A DNA stretch of 64,000 bases from the NCBI GenBank assembly GCA_002286855.1, contig NRSV01000061.1, positions 151,422 to 215,421 on the forward strand, read 5' to 3'. Both the position numbers and the translations under genes were made by a program. The DNA comes from Bipolaris cookei (lineage: Eukaryota; Ascomycota; Dothideomycetes; Pleosporales; Pleosporaceae). The notes below the pieces were generated by a model that made no database searches, was not told where the DNA came from, and saw nothing but the letters and a program-made list of their open reading frames with translations. Positions 34,451 to 46,394 of the stretch are shown here, piece by piece. Each line of letters begins with the position of its first letter. The stretch's first letter is position 1.

Positions 34451-35471
34451 TCACACAACTTCCACCCTCTCTCTCCTCAACCACCCCACCCCCCCCCCAT
34501 ACACCGCACTCGCCACACCACTTCCCAACAACGGCCCTACCCAATAAACCCAATGATACCCTCTAAATCCCACCACTACCGCAGGCCCAAAACTCCTCGC
34601 GGGATTCAAACTAGCCCCCGTATAACACACACTACAAACATGCGCTACGAACAACGAAAAACCTATATACATTGGTTTCGCCGCCCCGCCATCAACCATG
34701 AGGATGGTGAGCACGAGTTGCGATATTACAAAGGCTTCGAGGAAGAGGCCTCGTGTTATGGAGATGGAGGGGGAGAGCGTGGTGGCGATTTTGAGGGGCC
34801 CCGGGAGCAGGGCGGAGATGAAGGCTGAGGCGGCGATGCTGGTAAGGAGTTGGGAAGCGATGGTTTGGGTGGCGCGGTGCCAGTGAATTTTATGCGTGAG
34901 GTAGAGGGCTGTTGTTACCTTTTTGGGGGTTAGTTAGGTATGAACGATTGGGAGGCCCTTTTTTTGGGGGGAGCGAGGGGGGAAATTAAAAGATGATAAA
35001 GAGGAAATGGTGGGAGAGAGAGAGATAGAGATAGAGAGAGAGAGAAAGATAGGTAGGAGAGAAGGGGAGGGGACGTACAGCTGGGTTCTACATCACGTCA
35101 GTCTCGGAATCCGGATTGACGTATTGTTCTGGAACGAGAAGACTTACGAATTTCCCACCGCTGATATCGGCGAAGATTGCTATGTTGACGGCGAGCGAGG
35201 TGCCAAAGGTAAAGGCTATGTAGAGGAGCTTTGCTACATCTGGGAGGGGATCGCCGCTGCTGGATAGTTCATAGCTGCCCGCTGCGCTTAGTGCGGTTTG
35301 TGTGCCGCTGAAGGCGAGACAGAGGAACATGAAGGTGCCGATGAACTCGCCGACGAAGGCGGCGGCTTCGGTACGGAGCGTGTGGTGGCTGTGGGGAGCT
35401 TGGGTGGGGGTTGTGGTGGAGGGCTCGTGGAGGGGGAGGCTGGGGGTTTGGTCTTTGTCAGTGTGGGACAT
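34451..35471 (-). CDS. Aquaporin (MIP family) with NPA micro-exon
   Basis: A six-helix water or solute channel of 266 aa. Exons are 35148-35471 (108 codons), 35079-35087 (three codons) and 34451-34918. The middle exon is exactly AACCCAGCT, coding Asn-Pro-Ala, the first pore NPA (residues 109-111). It is bounded by GATGTAG upstream and GTACGT downstream, so skipping it would join GGKF to VTTALYL and remove half the selectivity filter. The second NPA is in LNPARSFGP (residues 216-219). The Arg after it is the usual ar/R filter residue, favouring an orthodox aquaporin. A His/Pro/Thr-rich N-terminal tail is likely cytosolic. Intron 34919-35078 holds GA-rich repeats. No lesions. Confidence 0.9.
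35003..35060. repeat. GA-rich imperfect microsatellite in aquaporin intron 2
   Basis: Runs of GAGA and GATA-type units lie within the 160-nt intron between the micro-exon and exon 3. Confidence 0.75.
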
Positions 35472-38023
35472 GGTTGAGGCGTGGTTCAGGAGAGTAGGAG
35501 GATATAAGGTTTTTTCTTCTTAGAAAAAAGGGAGGAATCTTTTGGATTGGAGAGGAAGAGGGTGGTGGGTAATTTGTATTCTGATATTCGTCTCCGCCAT
35601 CCTGCTACAGTCCTGTGGTCCGAGTATGAGTGAGCTGTGGCTCGCTCACTTTTAGACTTGAACGGTAAATTCCCAATTCTCAACAAACCTATCATTCTAG
35701 GGAAAATCGATACACAACTTTGAATACTATGTCTTGGATATGCTAGTGCCATGGCGTGGAGGCGGATGGGCTGTGATTGTAAGATCTGGTGTCCCAAGTC
35801 TGATGCAACGGATGCAACACAGACTTGGTCGCCTGACTTGAAGACTGTTGCAGAATACTAGCTACAGGGAGTTGCGTTTCTCATTTCGATCTGCTTCTTG
35901 TTTTCGATAATGGTCTTGCTTGGTGTAGGACAGATTTGGGTGACATGAGCGAATGGCGCGAAGGGTTTACATCTTGTGTAAGTGATGGCATCAAAACCTA
36001 CCAATGACCTTATTGTCGAATGTAGATGCCTGTCTATCTGCGACCAGAACTTGGAGTATTGTTGGGAAGTGGTGTAATCTTGGAGCAGACAGTCAGTGAC
36101 TGTCGTCATTTTGACAGACCGGTAAGATTGATCACTCCTAGCGCCTTGTGTACCTTAGCCTCGACTGGACTAGCCTCAAAGGGTGCCATTGATGAATCGT
36201 CAGTTATAGAATGATATCTGCAATGGTATCTTTGTCGGGTGTATATATACATCATAGAGCGACACTGGCAGAATTTTCCCCCTGAACCAGAGAAGCAACC
36301 CGAGGTTTCGGCGCAGAATCTATCTCCTGGTCCTATCGAAACATAGTGCGTGTTGGTCTCATCAAAATCAGTGATTGTAACTAGAAAAATTTTCCTTGCG
36401 CGCACAAGTACTTTAGAAAACGCATGTGAGTGGTCGTCTAAAATAACGGGCGTACAACATATCCTGCCAGCCCTACCTCGGATCACTTCTGATACCGAGC
36501 ATACGGTACTGCTGTTGCACAGTCTAGCAGACGATCCGCCTCCAGTCAGCTTGCTTTTGTGTAGCTTTTGTAAGCAATCATCTTGCACATAAGCTTTCAT
36601 AGCTCCTGCTGCAAAGGCAGTGATGTCGACTGCACAATCAGGAGAGATCATCCTCAATGCCACACCAGGATATTTAGCGCTTCTAGTGCGTGGTGCTCGC
36701 TGCAGTCAAAACCACTGTGTTGGGATATTCTCGTCGCACAGGCCTCATCCGTTTTGCGCCAATGCGCTTTGTCGGTGCATTGTGTACCGGTGTAGATGGG
36801 ATGATTTATGTTCAAGACCGGAGTAAAGAGATATGGCGACCTTAAATAGCTTGGGATGAAATTAAATCAGTCACAGTTTGGGCATCCTTTCAAGCAATGA
36901 GTCGTTCCAAAAACATATATCTGCGGTTCGATCTTCAACGTGCATCAAGTATTCAAGTATCAATACTGGACTCTCATCCCTGACTTAGCTCGGTTGAGCT
37001 GGTAAACTGATAACGGTAACTGACTAGTCAAGATGGTGAACCAAACCTCACGTCACCCTGATGACGTCGGAAATTTCTTTAGTCTTGCTGGTCCTTTAAA
37101 GCGAAGGTTATGGTTTAGACTCTGACGCTCGCTGAGTGCTAAGTCGATACTAGCACCAACACAGCTTAGGAAGTGGAGTTGCACCTCAGGAGTGCATACC
37201 AGTCTTCTGCACATGGTCCACTGCTCCCTACTATACACTCTCATCGGTGATGTCTCTCCCATCAATTTGCAGGCTTTCTAATCACCAAACCAAGCACCAC
37301 CTCGCATAGCAATACATAACCAGGTCGATAAATATCGCAAAAACAGAATCCATGTGTGTACCACACGACGTGCACATGATTGTCTGCCAAGTTTTGAATT
37401 ACGTACCTACAGTCGATTACTGCAGGTATCCGCAACGGACGGGAAACTATAGGTATTTGGGTCAAGATCAGCGATTCTAGATCTGCAAATTGCAAATGCG
37501 GGACGTCAACCGTCTGTCAAGATACCCCACATCCGGCGTAGTACTAGGACAAGCGCTGCACTAGTGCTCGATCATCTTGCTCCAAATGGACGGATCAAAT
37601 TAAGCGATCATAGAAATCTTGGATAGCCGCTCTCCCGCTCTGGCAAAAGCTTAGTCGTTGATCGTGCGCATGGAACAGCACCTGGATATTATCCAGAAAA
37701 GGCCGGTTGTTCCTAATGCGGAGTTAAATTCACCAGCCACGTACGAAATCGTGCGTCTTTTCCCAATCTAATTAGAGTCCAGCTGCATAAGATACATTGA
37801 ATTGATCCTGATTCGCAGGTGTTGTGTAACGATATGAGTGGTAGTGTCAAGCTAAACCCAAAGTTACCCATGGAAAGCAAAAGGAGTATTTGTAATGACA
37901 AAGGTCTTTGTATTGAAGCTGGATACGTTAGTAGGAAAGTATGAGGCAAAAGAGCAGGGGGAATCAATTTAAAAGCACGGCGGTTTTTCCCTCAGTTCCT
38001 TCATTGCATCAACCACGGCAAAT
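35472..38023. other. 2.5-kb region without a supported gene
   Basis: One minus-strand ORF of 185 codons (36106-36663) is fairly Cys-rich, but has no signal peptide, no recognisable domain and no clear splice context, so it is not called. The remainder is AT-rich with short ORFs. A TATA-like run (GTATATATACATC) lies at 36241-36253. Confidence 0.4.
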
Positions 38024-39474
38024 ATGCGCTCCACGGTTCTACTTCTCATCGCCACCCCTTCGGCACTAGCCTTTCCGTGGCTCAAACCTGAAGGCCTCGA
38101 TGCCTTCTTGAACCATCCCGAAGCACGCGCTGAAATTCAGCGCCAGCTGCAAAGCCGGAGTGCTGCTTCAGTAGAGCCTCGCCAGCTCGTAGACATCCTC
38201 AAACCTATTCTGGACCCTGTACTAGGACTCATCCCAACATCCGACTCTGTGAAAGGGTTGAAGAGGTTCCCTGAGGGTATGTGTACTGTAGTTAGCTCAC
38301 ACAGGTTATTGACGAGTCTCAGCGGACTATCCTTTCCAGGCTCCTGGCCCTACTGACCAGCGTGGTCCTTGCCCAGGTCTTAATACATTGGCAAATCATG
38401 GATGTAGGTTCTGCACTATAACTTTACCTTGCATTCAACTAAAAAAACCCAGATATTCCACGAAATGGTATCGCGACAATCGCCCAGATCCAAGCCGGAA
38501 CGCAAGCCGTCTTCAACATGGGCGCAGACCTAAGTGCCCTCCTCGCCACCGGCGGAGCACTCGACGGCGGCGACATCCTCTCCACAAAGATGAGCATCAG
38601 CGGACCTGATGCACGGGTAGGAGTCCTAAACGGCGCTCTCAACTCCCTCTTCGGCACTCCCTCCGGCATCGCTGGCCACGGCAAATTCAACGAAGGCGAC
38701 GCCTCCGCCACGCGCCTCGACTTCTACCTTCAAGGCGACAACATCTCCTTCCAGCCCGACCTCTTCAAGCAACTTCACCAGCAAGCCCTCGCCCACGGCA
38801 ACGGCACCTACAACGTCGACGCCATCAAAGAGCACTTCAAAAACCGCTACGCCGCCTCTCGCGCCGCAAACTCTCAATTCTACTTCAACCTCCCCTCCGC
38901 CGGCGTCGTAATGGGCGCTTACTACTTCATCCCAGGCTTCTTCTCAAACGGTACCATTGCAAACGAAGCTTCTATTACGAGTTTCTACGGCGCAAAACCA
39001 AAGCAAGCTGCAAAGTGGAACGACCCAGATCTAGAGTATACGCGTGTCCCCGAGCGCATCCCCGAGCAGGGCTGGTACCGCCGCGCGACACCCATGACGG
39101 TCGTCGAGGCCGTAGCAGGTATCTTGGAAGTCTATCTCTACGCTAAACCGGCAATCGGTGGAGCGGGTGCGGATCAGTCGTGGGTTGTGGGCCCCGTGGA
39201 CTTACCTAATAATCCGCAGGCACTATCATGCTTCCTTTACAATGCTGTTTATGCGAATTTCCCGAGCGAGCTGTTTAATTCGGTAGTTTTGGTGCAGAGT
39301 GTGGTTAATTTCTTGAGTGGGATGTTAGTGCCGGGTTATAAGGCATTGGGGTGTCCTAAGGATTTCCCTGACATGAGTGGGTTCAGTGCTGGGGGGTATG
39401 ACGAGTGGGCAAAGGAGTACACGGGGGAGGCGAAGACGAAGGCCGTGGGGAGTGGGTGGCATGAGAAAGCGTGA
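38024..39474 (+). CDS. Secreted heme-thiolate peroxygenase (chloroperoxidase/UPO family)
   Basis: Unspecific peroxygenases use H2O2 to oxygenate aromatic and aliphatic substrates outside the cell. Three exons (38024-38276, 38323-38403, 38453-39474) encode 451 aa with a signal peptide (MRSTVLLLIATPSALA). The heme Cys ligand is in PCP (residues 100-102) within RGPCPGLNTLANHG. The distal acid-base motif is EGD (192-194), with Arg199 (EGDASATR), the combination of long-type UPOs with an Arg catalytic residue. The acceptor at 38322 was chosen because the nearer one at 38339 shifts frame into a stop. N-glycosylation sequons occur in the C-terminal half. No lesions. Confidence 0.9.
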
Positions 39475-39807
39475 AAGATGGTGGTGGTGCTTGTGTAAAT
39501 CTTGTGGCTGGTATGGTGCGCAGAGTCATTTCAATGTTCTGTTGTATGTCATTTGTTGCGGGCTCAATTGCCGCTTGCCGAGCATCTCGCTACTAGTACT
39601 ACTAATTTTTTTTTGCTTGTGTTTGCTGAGCCTAGCGTCTTGTCACACGGGATGTACAGATGTTCGAGTCGCTCGCTATCTGTCAAGAAAAACAGCAGCG
39701 GTTCAATACGAGAAGCTAGCCGAGTCAAGTCGAGCCTTACCCTACACAGTATGCTATAAACACCAACCACTTCTATATTTATTTTTTCCTGTCAAGTCGA
39801 TCCACTG
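39475..39807. other. Convergent 3' intergenic region
   Basis: T-rich 3' ends of two convergent genes; no coding signal. Confidence 0.4.
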
Positions 39808-40719
39808 TCATTCGACAACATCGATCCCATATACTCGATAAGGAAAATTCTCTAGACTGTGCCTCATCTCCACTACTCCATCTTCTGACATCAGGCGTCC
39901 ATCCTCGCCAACCACAGGACCTCTCGCTTCGCCCTGAACAGGAATTGCATAGTCGGGTACCTGATCATCCTCCTCTGTTCTCCCCATGAGGACATCCATC
40001 TCGCGTCCCTTGCAGACCTGCGCTAAGCCGGGATGCGGCACCCACACCACACGCATACCAGCCCGCCGTGCAGCTTCAACCCCCGCGATCGAGTCTTCAA
40101 AGACCAGACATTCGCGGGGCTCAAGCGCGCGCTCTCCACGCGCCGTGTTCGCAGCATTCAGCCGCTTAAGAGCAAGAAGGAAGATATCGGGCTCAGGCTT
40201 CTTCTTGCTATCAGACATTTCTGGGTCGTCGCCGAACACGTGCAACGCCGGGTCTTGAAATGCTCGCCCAATGCATGGTAGATGTGATGTCTTCAGCGCA
40301 AATTTCTCACGCCCTCCAGAGCTAGCTAGCGACAGCAGTATAGGTGGCGTGGTCTGGAATTTCAACGTACGAAGGAGATCATCGATGCCAGCAAGCGTCT
40401 CGCTGTTTTTGAACAGATGTGTATGAGCTTTCTCTTTTGACGCCCATTCCGCTGGGGAAAGTGGTACCTGCGCCCAAGCGAGAAGACGATTGGTGCCCTG
40501 CATACAAACCTAAGGAGCTGAAGATTGCTTTTGATTGTGAGGGACCCTTACACGTGAGCCTCTGCTCTGCTGCGTAGCTTTAATGGCCCAGGCGTATTCG
40601 GGCCTTCCATACTCACGCAGAATGTGGTTGTAAATGGTGGTGTAGATGTCCTCCGAGTTGATAAGAGTGCCGTCCACGTCAAAGATGCACGCCCGAACAG
40701 GCGGTAAGGCCTGAGTCAT
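39808..40719 (-). CDS. HAD-superfamily hydrolase (pseudouridine-5'-phosphatase-like)
   Basis: Exons 40552-40719 and 39808-40497 are joined across a 54-nt intron and give 285 aa. Motif I is FDVDGTLIN (Asp14 nucleophile, Asp16, Thr18). Motif II lies in LSLASSGGREKF. Motif III/IV is KPEPDIFLLAL then CLVFEDSIAGVEAARRAGMRVVWV. A C1-type helical cap sits between motifs I and II, as in beta-phosphoglucomutase-like phosphatases such as pseudouridine-5'-phosphatase and 2-deoxyglucose-6-phosphatase. The substrate cannot be read from sequence. The C-terminal 40 residues extend past the usual core. Cytosolic, no signal peptide. Confidence 0.87.
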
Positions 40720-43521
40720 GACTCGCTGTCAGAATCTAAGGCCAAATTAGAGACTGCTGGCTGTGGCGCAGATGTTGAGACTTGATGGTGGTTAGATCTG
40801 CCAGGCACTCTTCTACTATCGTCGGTGCCGTCCCCACCGGTCTACCCCGCAGCTGCTAGCTTGGCTGGGGCTAACTCGCGTCGTACAGTGAACTTTGCTG
40901 AAGCCACGGCACTCCCAGACGCCACAGTCACCGAGATTTTGTTAAGATATACACGTAAGTACAATCTCTCCGCTTCGCTTACCCTATGTCTACATTGCCG
41001 GTTACTGTCAAAGCGCCTGCAGTGGGCTGTGGAGGCTGAAAGGAATGGGTATCAGGTGATACGCATACCAGATAGGATATGTACTCATCCTCATGGATGT
41101 AGTACATAATAAGCGTATGTGGGGCATACTGATTATCTACACAAGGTTCAAGGGCCCGCTTATTCACCATGTAAGTATACAAAGGTTCAGGATGAAGCGA
41201 TAACGCTGAGGCAATGAACATGCTGCCTTGGCAATATGAACGTGACACCAAGGGATCTTCCAGAGCTGTCAACACCCACCCGACGGGACGATCCCAATGG
41301 ATGTGATTAGAACGCCCACCACCATGTTGTTCAGCTAGTTCGGCCCTCATCAGGCCTCCAATGGCGTTGCTTGCCGGTGGGCCTCGCTTCAATTTTGATA
41401 GCAGTACTCATGGCAAACTAGTCTTTGCTCTGAATCGCCCAGGTCGATTAGCGAGATGCAATTTTGCCAGGGCGTGCTGGTTTATGGGCCCGGCACGTGG
41501 ACAGCGCCTCTGAAAAAATTATCCTCGTTTAAACATGAGCTCCATTTGCTCATGACTCGACTTGGTAACAATTTTGGTTGAGAATGGTACTCGGCCGAGC
41601 ATGTTGACGCGAGATTTGAACTTCCAAAGACTTTTGGGAAAAGAAGACTGCGTACGATCGTTGGGCGATCAAGGATTTGAAATGCTCAGTATGGTAGCTA
41701 GTAGTACCTCGAAGGATTTGCAACTAGTTACCTGGATCCTACATACAGCACTGTCGCTGCGCAAGGCTGATCTTGGCATATTATGCGTATGTGCAAGAAA
41801 CTCTTGTGATAAGTCAAGAGGCCAGGAGATTGTGCAGAGATAATCCGAAAAAGGGGCGACGTTGAAGAGATGCCATTGGTCGGGAAAGGCCAAGAGCGCT
41901 CCTTTCTGGCGTGTCCGCTGCTTGGCGGCTGGGGTTATGCAGGGCAGTCGACAGCCTCAATAAAGGTCGGAACTAGGTGTGCAAAACGCTAATACTCTCT
42001 CGGGTCCGAAGGTGGTACACAAAACGGTGTGTTAGAAGCATGACTCGAACCACATGGAGCAAACGGCTTTCCAACGGACCACTTGAAGTGCTCCGGTGAA
42101 TCTGGGGCCGTGGACAGAAGCAAAGCTGAAAAGATAGTGGCCCACAGGCTACTGGCATGCATGTGAAGGCAGCTAGGATTCCCTAATCTTATTCTTGCGT
42201 AGTCTGGCGATGAAGAGAGCCGCGTAGGATGTGTGACTGGCATGCACACGTTTGCTCCCGTCAACTCAGCTGCCGGAAAAGTAAAGTGGCGGCGACGTTG
42301 GACAGGGCTGGGCGAGTTATACTCCCAGCTGCCTTAGCCCCGGGTCACATGCCTCTACCTACCCAGCCACAAGACTACTACCACCAGACGGCCTCTCTTG
42401 GCCATCTTCACGAGAAGCCGTGTCTTTGCGCGCTAGCAAAGCCACTTCTTTGCTGTCTGTTTCCACACTTGGCTTTTGTTTAGCGCCAGTACAATATTAT
42501 CTCACCAAGAATGCTTCGCGGGGCGGCTCGCATGAGCGACAGGGCCTTGCCGTGAGATTTGCAAGGGGGAAACATCTGCTGCCTGTTTCGCCCAATGCTG
42601 ACACGATTGCATATCTATCGACCCGCTGGTATGCATCGGCCAAAACGCTCCAATTCGAGTGTGCTCAAGTGCCAAATTCATTGGTGACGACGGATTTGGT
42701 GTTGCACCCAACGCTGTGGACTGCCGGGTCGGTGAAGCTAGCGGAATCCCAGAGACCAGCGGTGCTAAACTTAGCCCACGTTTGCACCTTCGTAAGTATT
42801 CTTCCGTCAACACCAGACTATATGCCCCGAACCCAACTCAGCCTCTGGCCTTGGATACCGGACGTGTGCGCTGTCATGGCGCAACCTGGATCCTCACATG
42901 GGCCCTATGGGACCACACCACAGTCACTCGCTTGTGGCCATTTGTTCAGTCATGCTACCACAAGCCCTCAGCCTGAAGTATTCCTCCAGTGCTTACCCAT
43001 CCACGACGAAACAGGAAACTTCGTGAATAGATAAATTGATCCCTGGCTTAGCTCTGTGCTTGATTGGCCGGGATAAGACACGATACCTATCTGGCGAGAA
43101 CCAAGCTGCGGGACGCACACCCTAAGCGAGTAGCAACGAGATAGCGACACTCGGCCTCTTCCTATTTCGCTTTTCAGCCGTAATACGGGGTCCATGACTA
43201 TTGAATTATTCCAGTTTTCTTCTAGCTGCTTCCTGCTCGCCCTCGCCGCTACAACCATGCAGCTCACCCGTCGCCTAGCTTAACTACCGAAGCTGACTGA
43301 CTGAGTTTTCGTTGTGTCGAAGTGACCGGACTAGGCGTACCATTGGCCAATGTCCCAATCTCGTCGCTGTCTGCCATTATGGGAAGCATATATAGATATC
43401 GGCTGGGGTGCCATCTAGAGCTTACAGGGCTCATCGACCAGGCGATCATTTCTACCTGTCGGGACTTTTCTCGATACTGTCTTCCTCTGTCCTTCGGTCC
43501 TACCATCGTTTCTCGCCTCAC
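40720..43521. other. 2.8-kb region without a supported gene
   Basis: Many ORFs of 60-200 codons in conflicting frames, none with domain content. The longest (42420-43034, plus) has no homology that I recognise. The last part is the likely promoter of the WSC oxidase. Confidence 0.4.
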
Positions 43522-46394
43522 ATGGCGCCTCCTCATGCTCTCAGGCTGTCCCACAGCCTACTGCTCCTGGCACTGTCTGTAGCATCTACAGTCAGCGCAC
43601 AGGGTACTGAACCCAAGGTAGGATGGCACGCTGAAGGTTGCTACACCGACTCCGTCCAAGCAAGGTCGCTGTCGGCAGCATTTGGAGTAACTGGTGGTAT
43701 GACGAACGCGAAATGCAGAGACGCATGCCGAACAGCATTTTTCACCTATGCTGGTACCGAGTATGCCGGAGAATGCTTCTGCGACAACCAATTGCGGAAT
43801 AATGGCCAACCGGCTCCCGACGGTAACACGGGATGCAACATGGCCTGCAACGGAAATCAAACAGAAATATGCGGAGGTCCTGACCGATTGACCTTGTGGA
43901 GGTTCTACACGGGCACAGAGACAAGCACCTCGTCTACTGCCGTTTCCAGTGCTCCAGTTTCCAGTCCCGCCGTTTCCAGTGCTGCCGCTTCCAGTACTGA
44001 CGTTCCCACTACTACCACCACACCTACGACTACATCTCAAACCAGCACGTCCAGCGCCCCACCAGCTGCTAGCGGTCTTCCTCAAGGTTTCGAATACAAG
44101 GGTTGCTACGTCGATGGACCTGGATTCCGTATTCTCAACAACCAACAGCCCGATGATCAGGCTATGACAGTTGCATCATGCACCAGCAGATGTGCCCAGG
44201 CCGGTTTCGAGATCGCCGCTATGGAGTATAGCTACCAATGTTTCTGCGATAACTTTGTGAGCATTCTTGACGCCCTTCCTTCGTGCTCAGATACTAACTT
44301 CAACAGGTCAGGATGGGAGGCGCACTGGCTCAGTCCGAGTCTGAATGCAACACCAAATGCGCAGGAAATCAAGCCGAGACATGCGGAGGTCCCAACAGGA
44401 TGAGCATCTATTCCAGCCAGGATCCCGTCAAGGTCATTCAACAACCAAAGCCCGTACAGACTGTGGGTGGCTGGAAGTACCAAGGCTGCATCACTGATAT
44501 CGGTGGCCAAGTGTTCCCATGGAAGTCTGTCAACGAGACTGGCAATTCGCCAGAATGGTGTCTTAGCAAGTGTCAAGAATTCGGCTTCATGCATGCGGGA
44601 TTGGAGTATGGCCAGGAATGCTTCTGTGGTGATTTGGATGGCATCGAAAAAGCCGGTTCCCAGCCCGCCCCTGAGTCAGACTGTAACATGTCATGCCCCG
44701 GTGCACCTGAGGCAATCTGCGGCCAGGGTAACCGGCTGAGCCATTACAAGTGGGAAGAAGATCCACTGTATGTGTGGAATTACCCCACAGGCAACGCGGC
44801 TGGACGTTATGAGTTCTTGGTCGGTGGTCCAATTATCCCATTGATTTCGCAGCCCGCGGTCAACGGCAAGATTTCTCTCCTCGAGAAGTACGGAACCGGA
44901 GAGCCCAATTCGACTGGTGCTTACGAGCTCGACCCTTCAATTGGAGGTGACATCTTCCACGCCTTCCGCGAGTTGACCGGTATTAAGACGGACATCTTTT
45001 GCGCTGCAGGTTTGACTCTGCCTGACCGTGCTGGTCGCCAGATTAACATTGGTGGCTGGTCAACTGATTCCTTGTTCGGTGTGCGCATGTACACCCCAGA
45101 CGGCACGCTTGGTGTCAACGGTACCAATAACTGGCAGGAGGATGTGAACACCGTGAAGTTGCAACAAGGTCGCTGGTATCCTACCGGCCTTCTTATGGCT
45201 AACGGTTCAATGCTTATCGTCGGTGGCCAGGACGGCTCTAACGGTCCCCCCGTGCCAAACATGGAGATCCTGCCCAAGGCCGGAGCAGTCAAGCACGCAC
45301 AATACTTGCAAGACACTGACCCATTCAACCTGTACCCTTTCCTTGTCGTACTGCCATCCGGTGGTATCTTCATCCAGTACTACAATGAAGCACGCATCCT
45401 CGACGAGGTCACTCTCGACACCAAGACCATCCTGCCAAAGGTTCCGGCTGCTGTCACCGACCCTACAGGAGGCCGAACCTACCCATACGAGGGTACTCAA
45501 GTTCTCCTTCCTCAGTACTACCCTTACAGCGATCCTCTTGAGGTTCTCATCTGTGGTGGCGCAGCGAAGAACCCGCGCGTGGGACTCGACAACTGCGTCA
45601 GCATGGCACCAGATGTTGCCCAACCCAAGTGGACAATTGAGCGTATGCCATCCCGTCGTGTCATGTCATGCATGGCATCGCTCCCAGATGGCACATTCTT
45701 GATCCTGAACGGAGCCGAAATTGGTGAAGCTGGTTTTGGTCTCGCTGAAAACCCCAACCTGAACGCCGTCTTGTACGACTCCAGGAAGCCCAAGCACCAG
45801 CGCATGAGCGTCATGGCCAATACTACCATTGCGCGCATGTACCACTCTGAGGCTGTAGTAATGGATGATGGAAGAGTACTCGTGTCTGGCTCAGACCCGC
45901 AGGACAACAAGAACCCCCAGGAGCATCGATTGGAGGTCTTCCTTCCCCCGTACCTCCTCTCTGGAATCCCGCAGCCAACCTTTGATCTTCCTCAGAATGA
46001 CTGGATGTGGGAGGCCGACTACTCTTTCACTGTCACATCTAGCGCAGGTGGACCCATCAAAGTGTCGCTTATGGGAGCCGAATCCAGTACGCATGGTAGC
46101 TCCATGGGTGCGCGTATTCTCTTCCCTCAAGTTTCATGCTCAGGAAACGCTTGCTCTGTCAAGGCGCCCAAGGGACCATATGTTGCACCACTCGGCTGGT
46201 ATCGTATGTTCGTCCTTGCGGGCGACATTCCTTCACACGCCAAATGGGTCAGACTCGGTGGTGACCCTGCCGGGCTAGGAAACTGGCCTGATGTTCCGGC
46301 TTTCAGGCCATTGCCCGGTGTGGGACCCATTGGTGCAGCCAGTGCTCCTACGACCAGGTCGGAGCCTGTTGTGGCTCGTAGCTTCCGTGGTTGA
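43522..46394 (+). CDS. Secreted copper radical oxidase with three WSC domains (glyoxal oxidase-like, AA5_1)
   Basis: Oxidises aldehydes such as glyoxal or methylglyoxal to acids while making H2O2, outside the cell or at the wall. Exons 43522-44256 and 44307-46394 give 940 aa. A signal peptide (to about residue 26) is followed by WSC1 (about 34-129), a Ser/Thr/Pro linker (130-186), WSC2 (188-281) and WSC3 (299-393), each with paired Cys and a CFC centre. The kelch-type oxidase domain (about 405-940) has the cross-linked cofactor residues Cys477 (FCAAGL) and Tyr536 (GRWYPT). Copper ligands are Tyr757 and His758 (RMYHSEA) and probably His841 (STHGSS). WSC domains are thought to bind wall glycans. 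The start at 43522 is the Met nearest the signal peptide; an in-frame ORF extends further upstream. Intact. Confidence 0.93.

Noticed and set aside
36106..36663. 185-codon Cys-rich minus ORF, possible small secreted protein
   Set aside because: No signal peptide, no recognisable domain and no splice context; kept only as a possibility within the gap note.
40979..41392. 137-codon minus ORF in the 40.7-43.5 kb gap
   Set aside because: No motif or neighbour supports it.
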